64,000 nucleotides of DNA from Medakamo hakoo (lineage: Eukaryota; Chlorophyta; Trebouxiophyceae; Coccomyxaceae). A program made the position numbers and the translations under genes. The stretch is from NCBI GenBank assembly GCA_026636295.1, contig CP089450.1, positions 930,001-994,000 on the forward strand. The letters run 5' to 3'. Below are positions 50,562 through 60,576 of the stretch, one piece after another (the stretch's first letter is position 1; each line of letters starts with the position of its first letter). The notes beneath the pieces were generated by a model that worked only from the letters and a program-made list of their open reading frames with translations, did no database searches and was not told where the DNA came from.

Positions 50562-53500
50562 ATGTTCAGCGGCCGCCGGGCCGAGGAACGGCGGGCCGCC
50601 CGCGCCGAGCGGGCGGAGCGTGCAGCCGCGGCCCAGCGCACGGGCGCAGCCCAGCGAACGACCAGCGGCGGCGGCGGCGGCACGCTCTCCGCGGGCATGG
50701 CCAAGCCGAAATGGGTGAGTTCATTTTTCTTGCGCGCGCGTTCTTGTCGTCATTGTGTGCTCTCTGAGCAGGCGTGGGCGTGCGAGACGAAGCTTCGTCA
50801 CGCCGCGGCGCGACCGTCTCTCCTCTCTAAAAACGTGCGCGCGAGCATGCGGCGCTCGTCAACGGCTCTCTCGCTTTTTCGTTTTCGCTCACGCAACCGC
50901 CTCCCCACGGCACCACAACACAGTCCGATGCCTGGCCCGACGCAGACGCAGGCCCTGTCGACGACGAGCCCATGGGCATGGGTCCGCCTGTCAGCGGTGG
51001 CCTGGGCGCGGTGCGTTTTTTTTTCTTTGCTCCCGCGCCGCGCTCGCTCGCACGACATTGGAAGTGCCGAAAGAGCGTTTCCTTCTCGGGGGCGTCGCAG
51101 GCCACGCCTCCTCTCACTCCGTCCCTCCCCCTCAAACCCTTCAACAGTCCGCCCTGCATCCGCATGCGTGGGGTACCGCGCCGCCCGCGCCACCTGCAGA
51201 AGAAACCGCGCCTCCACCTCCACCGTCGCGCCGCTCGCCCGCGTCGGGCTTTGTCGCCGCGCTGCACGGCCGCCTCGTCCGCCACGGCGTCGGCCCGGAC
51301 GACCCACTGTCCGAGCGGACGACGGGCGCAGCGCCCCTGGAGCACGGCGTCCGTGCGTCCGTGGGGCGGCACGAAGCGGAAGCGGCGGCGGTGGCGGCCG
51401 CGCATGCGCGCCGGCCGAGCGTTGCGGCTGCCTGCGCGGTCGCGCCTCACCCCTCTTCTGCCGCGACACCTGCCGCCTCCCGCCCGGCCAGCGTGGCCGG
51501 CTCGCCCGCGCACCCTGCGCCGCCGCCGCCCATGACGGCTGCCGTCGCTGCCGCCTTTGCGACGGCGGGGTCCCGCCGGCCGACGGTCGGTGGTGGTGGC
51601 GGTGGCGGCGGCGGCGGCCACCACCGCACCGCGTCCGTCGCGTCCGCCGCGCCGTCCGCCGCCATCCCGCCCTCCACGGCCTCGGGCCCGCCCGTCGTCC
51701 GCCTGGGCCGCCGCGAGGGCTGGGCACGCTTCCTGGCGTATGAAGCCGCGTGGCAGGTGTGCTTGAAGTCCGCGGGCGAGCGCGCGCCAGAAGCCGCGCC
51801 GTTCCTGGCAGACGGCTGCGCCGCCCTCCGCAAGGCCTTTGGTTTCACGGGCCTCCTGCTGTCCCCTGCCGGACCGGACGCCCCGCCCACGGGCGCGGCC
51901 CTGGCCTGGGACGACGCCGAAGCCGCCGTCCTGCCCGCCGTCGGCTTCAAACCGGAAGTCACTCGCACGGCCGCCATCAAGGTCGCGGTCTCCCGCGTGG
52001 CGGCCGCGGACTTGCGGGCCCGGGCCCGGGCGCACGCTGCCGCGGCGGTGGGCGTCGGCGGCGGTGCGATGGGCGGGCTGCGTCCGGCGTCCATCCCGCC
52101 GGCCGACGACGCCGTCCCCGTGTCTGCAACCTTGGCCGCCGGCACCGGCCTGGCCGTGTGCCTGCGCCCCGCCGCCTGGGCGTCCAACTCGTCCGACGCC
52201 GCCGTGGCAGAAGTCAACGGCGACGGCCGGGCGCCCGGCGGGGACGTCCTGGAACTGGGGCCGGGCGACATGGGCGACGACCTGCTGGTGGAGGTCCGGA
52301 CCGGCGGGGGGGCCGGGCCGCTGGTCGCGTCGGGCGTCGTGCCCGTCGGCGACGTCTGGTCCGCTGCGGGCGCGGCGGACTGTGAGGACGGCGCTCTTCT
52401 GCGTCGCGGCGGGCCGGACGGGCCGCCGGACGAGGGCGGGCCCGCCGACCGCGAGCGGAAAGGGCCGGGCGGGTTGAAGGGGCTGCTCGCGCGTGCGGCC
52501 GGCGCGGCTGGCCACGCGTCGTCCGCCCACCCGTCCGACGGCGGCGCCGGCAAGAAGTGGGTCACGCTCTACGACCCGGCGGGCGCCCGGTACGGCCACG
52601 CCTGCCTCAGCGCGGCCATCTGCACGCAGGAGACGACCGTCATCGCGGCGGCGGCGATCCGCGGCGACCGGGTCGCCGCCGCGGCCGGGCCGTCGGGCGC
52701 GGGCCTGGGCGCCGCCCAGCCGGCGGGCGGGGGCGTCCTCCGCGTCACGGCCTGGCAGGTGTACGACGTCGCCCTGGCCGCCGCCCTGCGCGCCCAGGCC
52801 TGCGGCCCGCGCCGCCTGGCCGTCACCGGCGAGTGGGCGTGGCTGCTGGCGTCCCTGGCCGGCACGTACGGCGTCCGGCCCTCGTACGCGGCCCTCACCC
52901 ACGCCCGCTGGGCCGTCTCCCGGTCCAACGCCACGCCGACCGCCTACTGCCTCAGCCTGCTGGGCTCCATCCTGGGCCCGCTGAAAGCGGCGGAAGCGGC
53001 GGGCGAGCTGCTGCCCCAGGAGGCCGCCATCCTGGGCGCGGTGGAGCGGGATGTGGTCGCCCTGCTCGCCGCGACGCTGGAGGCGTACCACTCCCTGTCC
53101 GAGGCCGCGCCGGGCGGCGTGCTGGAGGGCGGGGGCGCCGCGCCCGAAGTCCCGCCGCCCGCCCTGCTGCCGGCAGTGGAGCTGGCCGGCATCCTGCGCG
53201 ACGGCCTGCGCCCGACCGCCGTCTCCTGGCTGGCGGCCCGCTTCCGCGCGGCCGCGCTGCGCCGCTACGCCGCCCTCGACACCGCGTGCGACGCCGCCGC
53301 CGCGCCCTTTGCGGCGCGGCTGGGGTCGGACGAGGCGCCGCCCCCCGCGGGCGCCGCCCAGGGCGGCGTCACGTGCGCTGACGTGGACGCGTACGCCCGC
53401 CTGGAAGCCCTGGCGTCGGCCATCCAGGCCGAGCTCACGTCCGACCTGGCCATCCACGACGCGGCCGTCCTGCCCGCCTTCATCAACCTGCCGCAAGTCG

Positions 53501-55074
53501 CGGCGGCGGAGTACGGCCGGGAATTCGCTGCGAAGCTGTCGGCCGTGCTGGCGGCCCACCCGCCGCCCGAACCGTCGCCGCCCGCCGTCGACTTGCTGGT
53601 CGCCGTCGGCCAGCAGCAAGAGTTTTTGGCGTGGCACAACCTGGCCCCGCCGCCCGGCCACCCCGGCGCGCTGGACGCCCTGGCCGTCTTTGGCCCGCAC
53701 GTCGGCGCCTGGATCGAGCGGTCCAGGCGCGGCCTGGTCTTGCGCTGCCGGGAGCTGGAAGCGACGACGGTCGCGACGGCGCCGGCCGTGGCGGCGGGCG
53801 GCGGCGGCGGCGGCCACGCCGCCGACGGGCGGGGCGTCGCCGCGCCGCTCGTCGAGGAAATGCTCGCCCTGACGGGCGCGGAGGTGGGCCGGTACGAGCG
53901 CGTCGTGACGTACTGGCCCCTGTTTGCGCCGGCCGTCGAGGGCGCCGCGTGCGCCGCCCTGCGCGAAGCGACGGCGGCCGTGTCCCGACAGTGCGGCCTG
54001 ACGCAGGTGCCCGAGACCGGCGGCGGGCCGAGCGGGCCCACCAGCCGCGCCGGCTCGCGCGCGCTGTCGGGCGCGGCCGACGACGGCTGGGCCGCAGCCG
54101 CCGCCGGCGGACCGCACCCCACCTCCTCCCCGGGACGCTGGAAGTGGCGGGCCGCCCCGCCCGCCAGCGGCGCGGCCCGCCTGACCGTCGCGCCGCACGA
54201 GGCCGTGCTGCTCAACTCGCTGCGCCGGCTGTTGGTCGTCGCGCCGGCGATGGAGCGCCTGCTCGACGGCTGGGCCCGTGGCGGCGACGAGGAGGGCGAC
54301 GACGACGGGGGCGACGGCGAGGGCGGCGGCGCCGTCCCGTCGCCCCACGCCTCCCCCGCCCGGTCTTCCCGCGCTGGCGGCTCGCCGTCCCGGCGGACGT
54401 CCCCCCCTCCGCGCGGCGGGAGGGCCGCCGCCGCGGCCGCCGCGCGCGCGGGCGACGACCCGCGCGCCGGCCCGGCCCTGGGCGCCCAACTCGCCCAGCT
54501 CGTCAAAGAGTTGCGGTGCGAGTACGCGTCGGCCGTCACCGCCACAGCCGGCCGCATTGCCCGCGGCGTCTTCTCCCTGCCCGGCCGCTCCGTGCGCCGG
54601 GCGCTGGAGGCGCACGGCGCGTCGGGCGCGCCGGGCGCGGCCCAACAAGCCCTCGGCCCCTCGCTCGAAGTCCTGGAAGAAGTCCTCCTGGGGCTGGCCC
54701 GCGCCCTGGAGGGCCGGGTGTACGTCGCCGTCGGCCGGGGGCTGTGGGACCACACGGCGGCGGAGGTGCTGGCGTACGTGGAAGGCCTGCAGGAGGGCGG
54801 GCCGGTCGGCCCCGCGCCGCCGGGCGCGCCGGGCGGGCTGGGCGGCGGCGCCGCGCTCGGCGCCGCTCACGGCACGCGCGACGCGTGGCGCGGGCGCCAA
54901 GCCGCGGCCGCCTGCCTGGACGTCGTCGACAACTTCTTCTCCGCCGTCCTGGCGGGGACGCTGGCGCACGACCTGGCCGGGCGGGACCTCGACCTGCCCG
55001 CGTCGTCCGCGCGCGCGCACCGGCTGCTGGACCGCAACACGGACGCGGCGACGGCGAGCTACACCGTGTTTTGA
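50562..55074 (+). CDS. DUF810/MHD-domain protein, PATROL1 (Munc13-like) type
   Basis: PATROL1-type proteins tether vesicles at the plasma membrane in plants (H+-ATPase delivery in guard cells). Three exons, 50562-50714, 50924-51010 and 51148-55074, all phase 0, give 1388 residues, longer than the roughly 1000 of land plants because of Ala/Gly/Pro-rich inserts. Supporting text: GWARFLAYEAAWQVCLKSAG near 52 kb, the Munc13-homology region with HDAAVLPAFINLPQVAAAEYG, and the C-terminal DUF810 signature LEGRVYVAVGRGLWDHTAAE, then WRGRQAAAACLDVVDNFFSA, which closely follows the plant order (cf. RGxWDR and a GxxVAxxxLDxxF pattern). A C2-like section may lie near 52.1-52.7 kb. No membrane segment. 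It ends 433 bases before the F-box array. Confidence 0.83.
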
Positions 55075-55506
55075 GGGAGGATGGGTTGGGGGGAAGCAGG
55101 GGGGGAGGAGTTGGACGCGTGGGAGTGCCGCGCGTGCGCGCCCACGACGCACGGCGGGCGCCCCGCCGTCGGAAAAAGAGTTTTGGGAAGGGAGGGCGAG
55201 GGGGGGGGAGGGGGCGTGTGCGAGTGGGCGGTTGGGCGGAAGGCGGGGATGGAAAGGAAGACAGGCGGGAGTTTGTTTTTTTTTTTGGGGGGGGGGGAAA
55301 GCACGCACAGGGCACCTGCAGACGGGCTTGCGTGCGTGCACAGCCCCGTCGACAGAGGAGAAAGAAACGGCGGGAGAGGACAAGAGGAGGTCGTGTCATT
55401 TCAAGTGCGCGCCCGGGGCCGACAGCCGCCCGCTCGCCTCACACTCGCACAAACCCGTGCACGGAAAAAAAAAAAAAAACCGGCACACCAGCCGCACGCC
55501 CACCCA
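55075..55506. other. 3' region and degenerate copy of the F-box array spacer
   Basis: The first 300 bases are G/A-rich downstream DNA of the PATROL1-type gene with a T-run and G-run near 55276-55298. From about 55428 the sequence (CGCTCGCCTCACACTCGCAC... to GCCGCACGCCCAC) is recognisably the same as the spacer before the two full F-box genes (around 56420-56518), but diverged. It stops abruptly where the coding remnant starts. Confidence 0.6.
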
Positions 55507-56319
55507 ATGCATCTCCCCAAGAGTCCGCAAGGATATTCGCCGCAAGGCGTGCCTGCATGTGTGGATCACCTGCAGCACCTGCGGGAGCTGCATGTGGGTT
55601 GGTGCGACGACGACCCCCTCGACCTGCGGAGCGTGGTGACGCCGCCGCGCGGGTTGACCAGCTTGGTCGTCGACTCGTACACGGACAAGACCGTCCTCCT
55701 CCCGCCCTCCATCATGGCGCGGCTCGAGGTCATGGGTGTGAGCAGAGGAGTTGGCCGTGAGCCGCCCGCCCTCATGTCGCGGCTTGAGGTCATGGAGTTG
55801 AGCGGTCGTGGTGGTCACGAAAGACCGCCTGACTGCCTGCGTGACGCGGGAAACTCGTTTCGCCGCCTCACCCGGCTGGCGTACGGCGGAACGACGGGCG
55901 GCTTTGTGGCTGATCTCGGTTGGTGGGCCACGCCCGCGTTTGCGGTGCCCACCCTGGTCGTGCTGGAAGTGGCTGCCCCATTCTTCACGCTGCGTGCGGC
56001 TGACGGGCCGGCCTGGGCTGCGACGGTCGCGTCGACCACGCTGCCACGCCTGGAACGCCTGGCGCTGTTCCATGGCCAGCATCGGCGGTCGGCCTTTCAA
56101 AAGAAAAGACGCATGCCTACCAACGCGGTCGCTGAAGCCATCACCCACAGCCTGCCCGCAGCGGCGGCGGCCGCTGGGCGTAGCCTGTCCGTGCGCGTGC
56201 AGCATTGGAATTTTGACCGGGACTCTATTGCGAAGCTGGTCGACCCGCATTTCGATGCTGATCGAAGTGACAGTGTTTTCAACCTCACGCTGAAGTACGA
56301 GGCCCGACCGGTGCGGTGA
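55507..56319 (+). CDS. F-box-less LRR-like paralogue, truncated first member of the array
   Basis: This open frame of 270 residues is identical to the C-terminal half of the next gene (57562-58373). It lacks the F-box and central region: the promoter-like spacer is fused directly to the middle of the coding sequence, an apparent loss of about 1 kb relative to the neighbour. The fusion changed the neighbour's CTG codon context into an in-frame ATG (ATGCATCTCCCC, MHLPKSPQGY), so a product is still possible. The content is leucine-rich-repeat-like: HLQHLRELHVGW, LTSLVVDSY and LEVMGVS/LEVMELS units, and PRLERLALFHG. If expressed it could compete with full-length F-box proteins for substrate. It may equally be a decaying remnant. 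Confidence 0.5.
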   Translation: MHLPKSPQGYSPQGVPACVDHLQHLRELHVGWCDDDPLDLRSVVTPPRGLTSLVVDSYTDKTVLLPPSIMARLEVMGVSRGVGREPPALMSRLEVMELSGRGGHERPPDCLRDAGNSFRRLTRLAYGGTTGGFVADLGWWATPAFAVPTLVVLEVAAPFFTLRAADGPAWAATVASTTLPRLERLALFHGQHRRSAFQKKRRMPTNAVAEAITHSLPAAAAAAGRSLSVRVQHWNFDRDSIAKLVDPHFDADRSDSVFNLTLKYEARPVR

Positions 56320-56729
56320 GGGGAGGGGAGAGACGGCAGACATGGGCGCGGGGAGCGGCGAGAGGGAAAAAGGGAATGGAGAGACAGAGCGGGTGGGTGG
56401 GCACTAGGCTTGGAACGACCGCTCGCCACACACTCGCACAAACCCGCACACACACAAAAAAAACCCGGGCACACCAAAACGCACGGAAAAAAAACCCGGC
56501 ACACGGCCGCACGCCCACACAACCCTGCGCACCCGCCACCCACGCCACAAGGAGCTCGAGGCTCGCGGCGCCTGCTGCCTCTGCTCAGCCGTGTGTGTGC
56601 GCACGGCCCGCGTCTCCTCTTTCTTTGGCCAGCGCGCGCACGCGCGAGTGGCGTGCCTCCTCGCCCCTTCCGGTCAACATCCGCCCACCTCTCCCGCCCG
56701 TTCCGCCCACCCTCCCGGTCCATTTGCAC
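56320..56729 (+). promoter_or_regulatory. Spacer/promoter before second F-box gene
   Basis: 410 bases between the stop of the first and the ATG of the second array gene, with A-runs near 56454-56462 and 56486-56493. The frame upstream of the ATG is open but has no ATG and is low-complexity, so it is treated as 5' UTR. Confidence 0.5.
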
Positions 56730-58373
56730 ATGGGAGACGTCCCGCCGCCACGCCTGGCGCCGCTGCGCCGGCCCACCCTGATCACCGACCTGCCCACGGA
56801 CGTCCTCTCCTACATCATCTCCCTGGTTCCAGGTGATGAGACCTGGAACGAGGACGACCATGGAAGCCTTCCAGTGCACGTCCGCCTGTCGGTCGTCTGC
56901 CGGGCGTTTGCTGACGCGGTCCGCCCGCCGAGCGCGGTGTGGGAGGACGTCCGCATCGTCTTCCAAGCTGAAGACGAGGACTCTTCGGGTTCTTGGTCTG
57001 ATGGTGAAGACGACGACGACGAAGCCGAAGGCCGGGGATGGTGCGAATGGCGCAACACCACCCCCAGCCAGCAAGGTGCGTACGGCACCCTAGAGCGCGC
57101 CATGCAGGTCGCCGGGCCGGTCGTGCGCCGCTTCTCCTTCGCTTTTTACAGCCACAGAGACGATGTGCCTTCAGTCCGGGCCTGGATTGAACGAGTCCTC
57201 GCCGCGACGCCTCGCGTACACTATGCGGAGGTGGGTTATAAATTCATTGTTGAGGGCCCGCCGCCCATGGTCTCGGCCGGGCGTGCCGCCATCCTGGACT
57301 TTTGGACCACCCTCGTCGGATGGAGGTACATCGTGGGAATGTCCCGCCAGGTCTACCTGGACGCCGTCCGAGCCCTCCACCGCCGCCTGGTCGCCGCCGG
57401 CGGCCAGGCAGGCAGTGGTGCGGCCCGGACGGTGCCCGTGCTGACGAGTATGGAGAATCTGAACCTGACGCGTGATCCACGGGTCATGGAAATGGACGTG
57501 CAGCGCTTGCTTCCGTTCATCCGTTCGTTCGCGGCCGGCGTGGGGCAGCACCTCACGCGGCTGCATCTCCCCAAGAGTCCGCAAGGATATTCGCCGCAAG
57601 GCGTGCCTGCATGTGTGGATCACCTGCAGCACCTGCGGGAGCTGCATGTGGGTTGGTGCGACGACGACCCCCTCGACCTGCGGAGCGTGGTGACGCCGCC
57701 GCGCGGGTTGACCAGCTTGGTCGTCGACTCGTACACGGACAAGACCGTCCTCCTCCCGCCCTCCATCATGGCGCGGCTCGAGGTCATGGGTGTGAGCAGA
57801 GGAGTTGGCCGTGAGCCGCCCGCCCTCATGTCGCGGCTTGAGGTCATGGAGTTGAGCGGTCGTGGTGGTCACGAAAGACCGCCTGACTGCCTGCGTGACG
57901 CGGGAAACTCGTTTCGCCGCCTCACCCGGCTGGCGTACGGCGGAACGACGGGCGGCTTTGTGGCTGATCTCGGTTGGTGGGCCACGCCCGCGTTTGCGGT
58001 GCCCACCCTGGTCGTGCTGGAAGTGGCTGCCCCATTCTTCACGCTGCGTGCGGCTGACGGGCCGGCCTGGGCTGCGACGGTCGCGTCGACCACGCTGCCA
58101 CGCCTGGAACGCCTGGCGCTGTTCCATGGCCAGCATCGGCGGTCGGCCTTTCAAAAGAAAAGACGCATGCCTACCAACGCGGTCGCTGAAGCCATCACCC
58201 ACAGCCTGCCCGCAGCGGCGGCGGCCGCTGGGCGTAGCCTGTCCGTGCGCGTGCAGCATTGGAATTTTGACCGGGACTCTATTGCGAAGCTGGTCGACCC
58301 GCATTTCGATGCTGATCGAAGTGACAGTGTTTTCAACCTCACGCTGAAGTACGAGGCCCGACCGGTGCGGTGA
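56730..58373 (+). CDS. F-box protein with LRR-like C-terminus, second array member (chimeric)
   Basis: Probable substrate receptor of an SCF ubiquitin ligase. A single exon of 547 residues from the ATG at 56730 (MGDVPPPRLAPLRRPTLITD). The F-box is at about residues 16-62: ITDLPTDVLSYIISLVPG, then VHVRLSVVCRAFADAVRPP, then VWEDVRIVF. An acidic stretch (DGEDDDDEAEG) follows. The C-terminal 270 residues are LRR-like and identical to the first array member, while the N-terminal 130 are identical to the third, so the gene is a chimera of its two neighbours. It has one extra unit of about 20 residues (LEVMGVSRGVGRE next to LEVMELSGRGGHE) compared with the third. Substrate unknown. Confidence 0.75.
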   Translation: MGDVPPPRLAPLRRPTLITDLPTDVLSYIISLVPGDETWNEDDHGSLPVHVRLSVVCRAFADAVRPPSAVWEDVRIVFQAEDEDSSGSWSDGEDDDDEAEGRGWCEWRNTTPSQQGAYGTLERAMQVAGPVVRRFSFAFYSHRDDVPSVRAWIERVLAATPRVHYAEVGYKFIVEGPPPMVSAGRAAILDFWTTLVGWRYIVGMSRQVYLDAVRALHRRLVAAGGQAGSGAARTVPVLTSMENLNLTRDPRVMEMDVQRLLPFIRSFAAGVGQHLTRLHLPKSPQGYSPQGVPACVDHLQHLRELHVGWCDDDPLDLRSVVTPPRGLTSLVVDSYTDKTVLLPPSIMARLEVMGVSRGVGREPPALMSRLEVMELSGRGGHERPPDCLRDAGNSFRRLTRLAYGGTTGGFVADLGWWATPAFAVPTLVVLEVAAPFFTLRAADGPAWAATVASTTLPRLERLALFHGQHRRSAFQKKRRMPTNAVAEAITHSLPAAAAAAGRSLSVRVQHWNFDRDSIAKLVDPHFDADRSDSVFNLTLKYEARPVR

Positions 58374-58783
58374 GGGGAGGGGAGAGACGGCAGACATGGG
58401 CGCGGGGAGCGGCGAGAGGGAAAAAGGGAATGGAGAGACAGAGCGGGTGGGTGGGCACTAGGCTTGGAACGACCGCTCGCCACACACTCGCACAAACCCG
58501 CACACACACAAAAAAAACCCGGGCACACCAAAACGCACGGAAAAAAAACCCGGCACACGGCCGCACGCCCACACAACCCTGCGCACCCGCCACCCACGCC
58601 ACAAGGAGCTCGAGGCTCGCGGCGCCTGCTGCCTCTGCTCAGCCGTGTGTGTGCGCACGGCCCGCGTCTCCTCTTTCTTTGGCCAGCGCGCGCACGCGCG
58701 AGTGGCGTGCCTCCTCGCCCCTTCCGGTCAACATCCGCCCACCTCTCCCGCCCGTTCCGCCCACCCTCCCGGTCCATTTGCAC
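58374..58783 (+). promoter_or_regulatory. Spacer/promoter before third F-box gene
   Basis: 410 bases, identical to the spacer at 56320-56729 as far as I can see. The two full genes therefore have the same promoter region. Confidence 0.5.
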
Positions 58784-60382
58784 ATGGGAGACGTCCCGCC
58801 GCCACGCCTGGCGCCGCTGCGCCGGCCCACCCTGATCACCGACCTGCCCACGGACGTCCTCTCCTACATCATCTCCCTGGTTCCAGGTGATGAGACCTGG
58901 AACGAGGACGACCATGGAAGCCTTCCAGTGCACGTCCGCCTGTCGGTCGTCTGCCGGGCGTTTGCTGACGCGGTCCGCCCGCCGAGCGCGGTGTGGGAGG
59001 ACGTCCGCATCGTCTTCCAAGCTGAAGACGAGGACTCTTCGGGTTCTTGGTCTGATGGTGAAGACGACGACGACGAAGCCGAAGGCCGGGGATGGTGCGA
59101 ATGGCGCAACACCACCCCCAGCCAGCAAGGTGCGTACGGCACCCTAGAGCGCGCCATGCAGGTCGCCGGGCCGTGCGTGCGCCGCTTCGCCTTCGGTTTT
59201 TACAGCTACGAAGAAGATGTGCCAATCCGGGCCTGGATTGAACGAGTCCTCGCCACGACGCCTCGCGTGCACCGTGTGGACATGGATATTCACTTGGTTG
59301 TTGAGGGCCCGCCGCCCATGATCTCGGCCGGGCGTGGCGCCATCCTGGACTGTTGGATCAGGATGGCCTACCGCCCATGGAATCCAGTGTCCCGCGAGGA
59401 ATACCTGGACGCCGTCCTGGCCCTCCACCGCCACCTGGTCACCGCCGGCAGCCAGGCAGGCAGTGGTGCGGCCCGGACGGTGGTGCCCGTGCTGACGAGT
59501 ATGGAGAATCTGGACCTGACGTGTGAAACAGGGCACCCGGAAATGGACGTGCAGCGCTTGCTTCCGTTCATCCGTTCGTTCGCGGCCGGCGTGGGGCAGC
59601 ACCTCACGCGGCTGTATCTCCCCTATCATCCGAGAGGAGATTCGCCGCAAGGCGTGCCCACATGTGTGGATCATCTGCCTGCGCTGCGGGAGCTGCATGT
59701 GGGTTGGAGCGACGACTACGACCCCCTCGACCTGCGGGGCGTGGTGACGCCGCCGCGCGGGTTGACCTGCTTGGTCGTCAACTCGTACACGGACAAGACC
59801 GTCCTCCTCCCGCCCGCCCTCATGTCGCGGCTTGAGGTCATGGGTTTGAGCAGCAGAGATGCCCGTGAGCCGCCTGCCTGCCTGCGTGATGCGGGAAACT
59901 CGTTTCGCCGCCTCACCCGGCTGGTGTACGGCGGACTTGTGGACGGCCGGTCGGCTGACCTCGCTGGGTGGGCCACACCCGCGTTTGCGGTGCCCACCCT
60001 GGTCGTGCTGGAAGTGGCTGCCCACCACTTCACGCTGCGTGCGTCTGACGGGCCGGCCTGGGCTGCGACAGTCGCGTCGACCACGCTGCCGCGCCTGGAA
60101 CGCCTGGCGCTGTTCCAAGATCATCATGAGGATTGGGAGTGGGCCTTTATAGGCAGCGAAGGCAGCGAACTCATGGATGACGACGAGGTTGAGGAAGCCA
60201 TCACCCACAGCCTGCCCGCAGCGGCGGCGGCCGCTGGGCGTAGCCTGTCCGTGCGCGTGCAGCATTGGAATTTTGACCTGGACTCTATTTCGAAGCTGGT
60301 CGACCCGCATTTCGATGCTGATCAAAGTTACCACAATGTTTTCAACCTCACGCTGAAGTACGAGGCCCGGCCGGTGCGGTGA
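58784..60382 (+). CDS. F-box protein with LRR-like C-terminus, third array member
   Basis: A single exon of 532 residues from the ATG at 58784. The first 130 residues, including the F-box (LPTDVLSYIIS), match the second member exactly. From residue 131 on it diverges steadily (CVRRFAFGFYSYEEDVPIRA against VVRRFSFAFYSHRDDVPSVRA). It has a single LEVMGLSSRDAREPP unit where the others have two. Near the C-terminus it reads EWAFIGSEGSELMDDDEVEE in place of the neighbours' HRRSAFQKKRRMPTNAVA. The shared ending is FNLTLKYEARPVR. Same likely role as an SCF receptor; the sequence differences in the LRR-like part suggest a different target. Confidence 0.78.
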   Translation: MGDVPPPRLAPLRRPTLITDLPTDVLSYIISLVPGDETWNEDDHGSLPVHVRLSVVCRAFADAVRPPSAVWEDVRIVFQAEDEDSSGSWSDGEDDDDEAEGRGWCEWRNTTPSQQGAYGTLERAMQVAGPCVRRFAFGFYSYEEDVPIRAWIERVLATTPRVHRVDMDIHLVVEGPPPMISAGRGAILDCWIRMAYRPWNPVSREEYLDAVLALHRHLVTAGSQAGSGAARTVVPVLTSMENLDLTCETGHPEMDVQRLLPFIRSFAAGVGQHLTRLYLPYHPRGDSPQGVPTCVDHLPALRELHVGWSDDYDPLDLRGVVTPPRGLTCLVVNSYTDKTVLLPPALMSRLEVMGLSSRDAREPPACLRDAGNSFRRLTRLVYGGLVDGRSADLAGWATPAFAVPTLVVLEVAAHHFTLRASDGPAWAATVASTTLPRLERLALFQDHHEDWEWAFIGSEGSELMDDDEVEEAITHSLPAAAAAAGRSLSVRVQHWNFDLDSISKLVDPHFDADQSYHNVFNLTLKYEARPVR

Positions 60383-60576
60383 GGGGAGGGTATAGACGAC
60401 AGAGATGGGCGTGGGGAGCGGCGGCGGCGGCGGCGAGGGAGAGAAAGGAAATGGAGAGAGAGAGAGAGCGGGATGGCGAGGGTTTGTGGGTGGGTTGAGG
60501 CTCTCGCCTGCTGTTCCGTTCTCTTCCATCCCACACCTCTCTCTCTCTCTCTCTCTCTCTCGGAACTGGGTTTCTT

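Larger units (their letters stand above)
55508..59173 (+). repeat. Tandem duplication block, period 2054 bp
   Basis: 55508-57119 and 57562-59173 (1612 bases each) match at a constant offset of 2054, apparently without differences where I compared them, across coding and spacer DNA. The bases just outside differ (55507 A versus 57561 C; 57120 G versus 59174 T). The 442 bases between the blocks are homologous but clearly diverged from the corresponding part of the third gene. Confidence 0.9.

Noticed and set aside
50827-55383. A minus-strand open frame of about 1500 codons opposite the PATROL1-type gene, and similar long antisense frames at 31873-34527 (minus) and 8556-11180 (plus).
   Set aside because: Very high GC removes stop codons from the shadow frames. 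Their translations are Arg/Gly/Pro/Ala strings without domains, while the sense frames carry family motifs.
56316-56729. In-frame open extension upstream of the second and third F-box genes (138 codons).
   Set aside because: It has no ATG, begins at a GTG overlapping the previous gene's stop, is low-complexity, and is identical in both spacers because of the duplication. Taken as 5' UTR.
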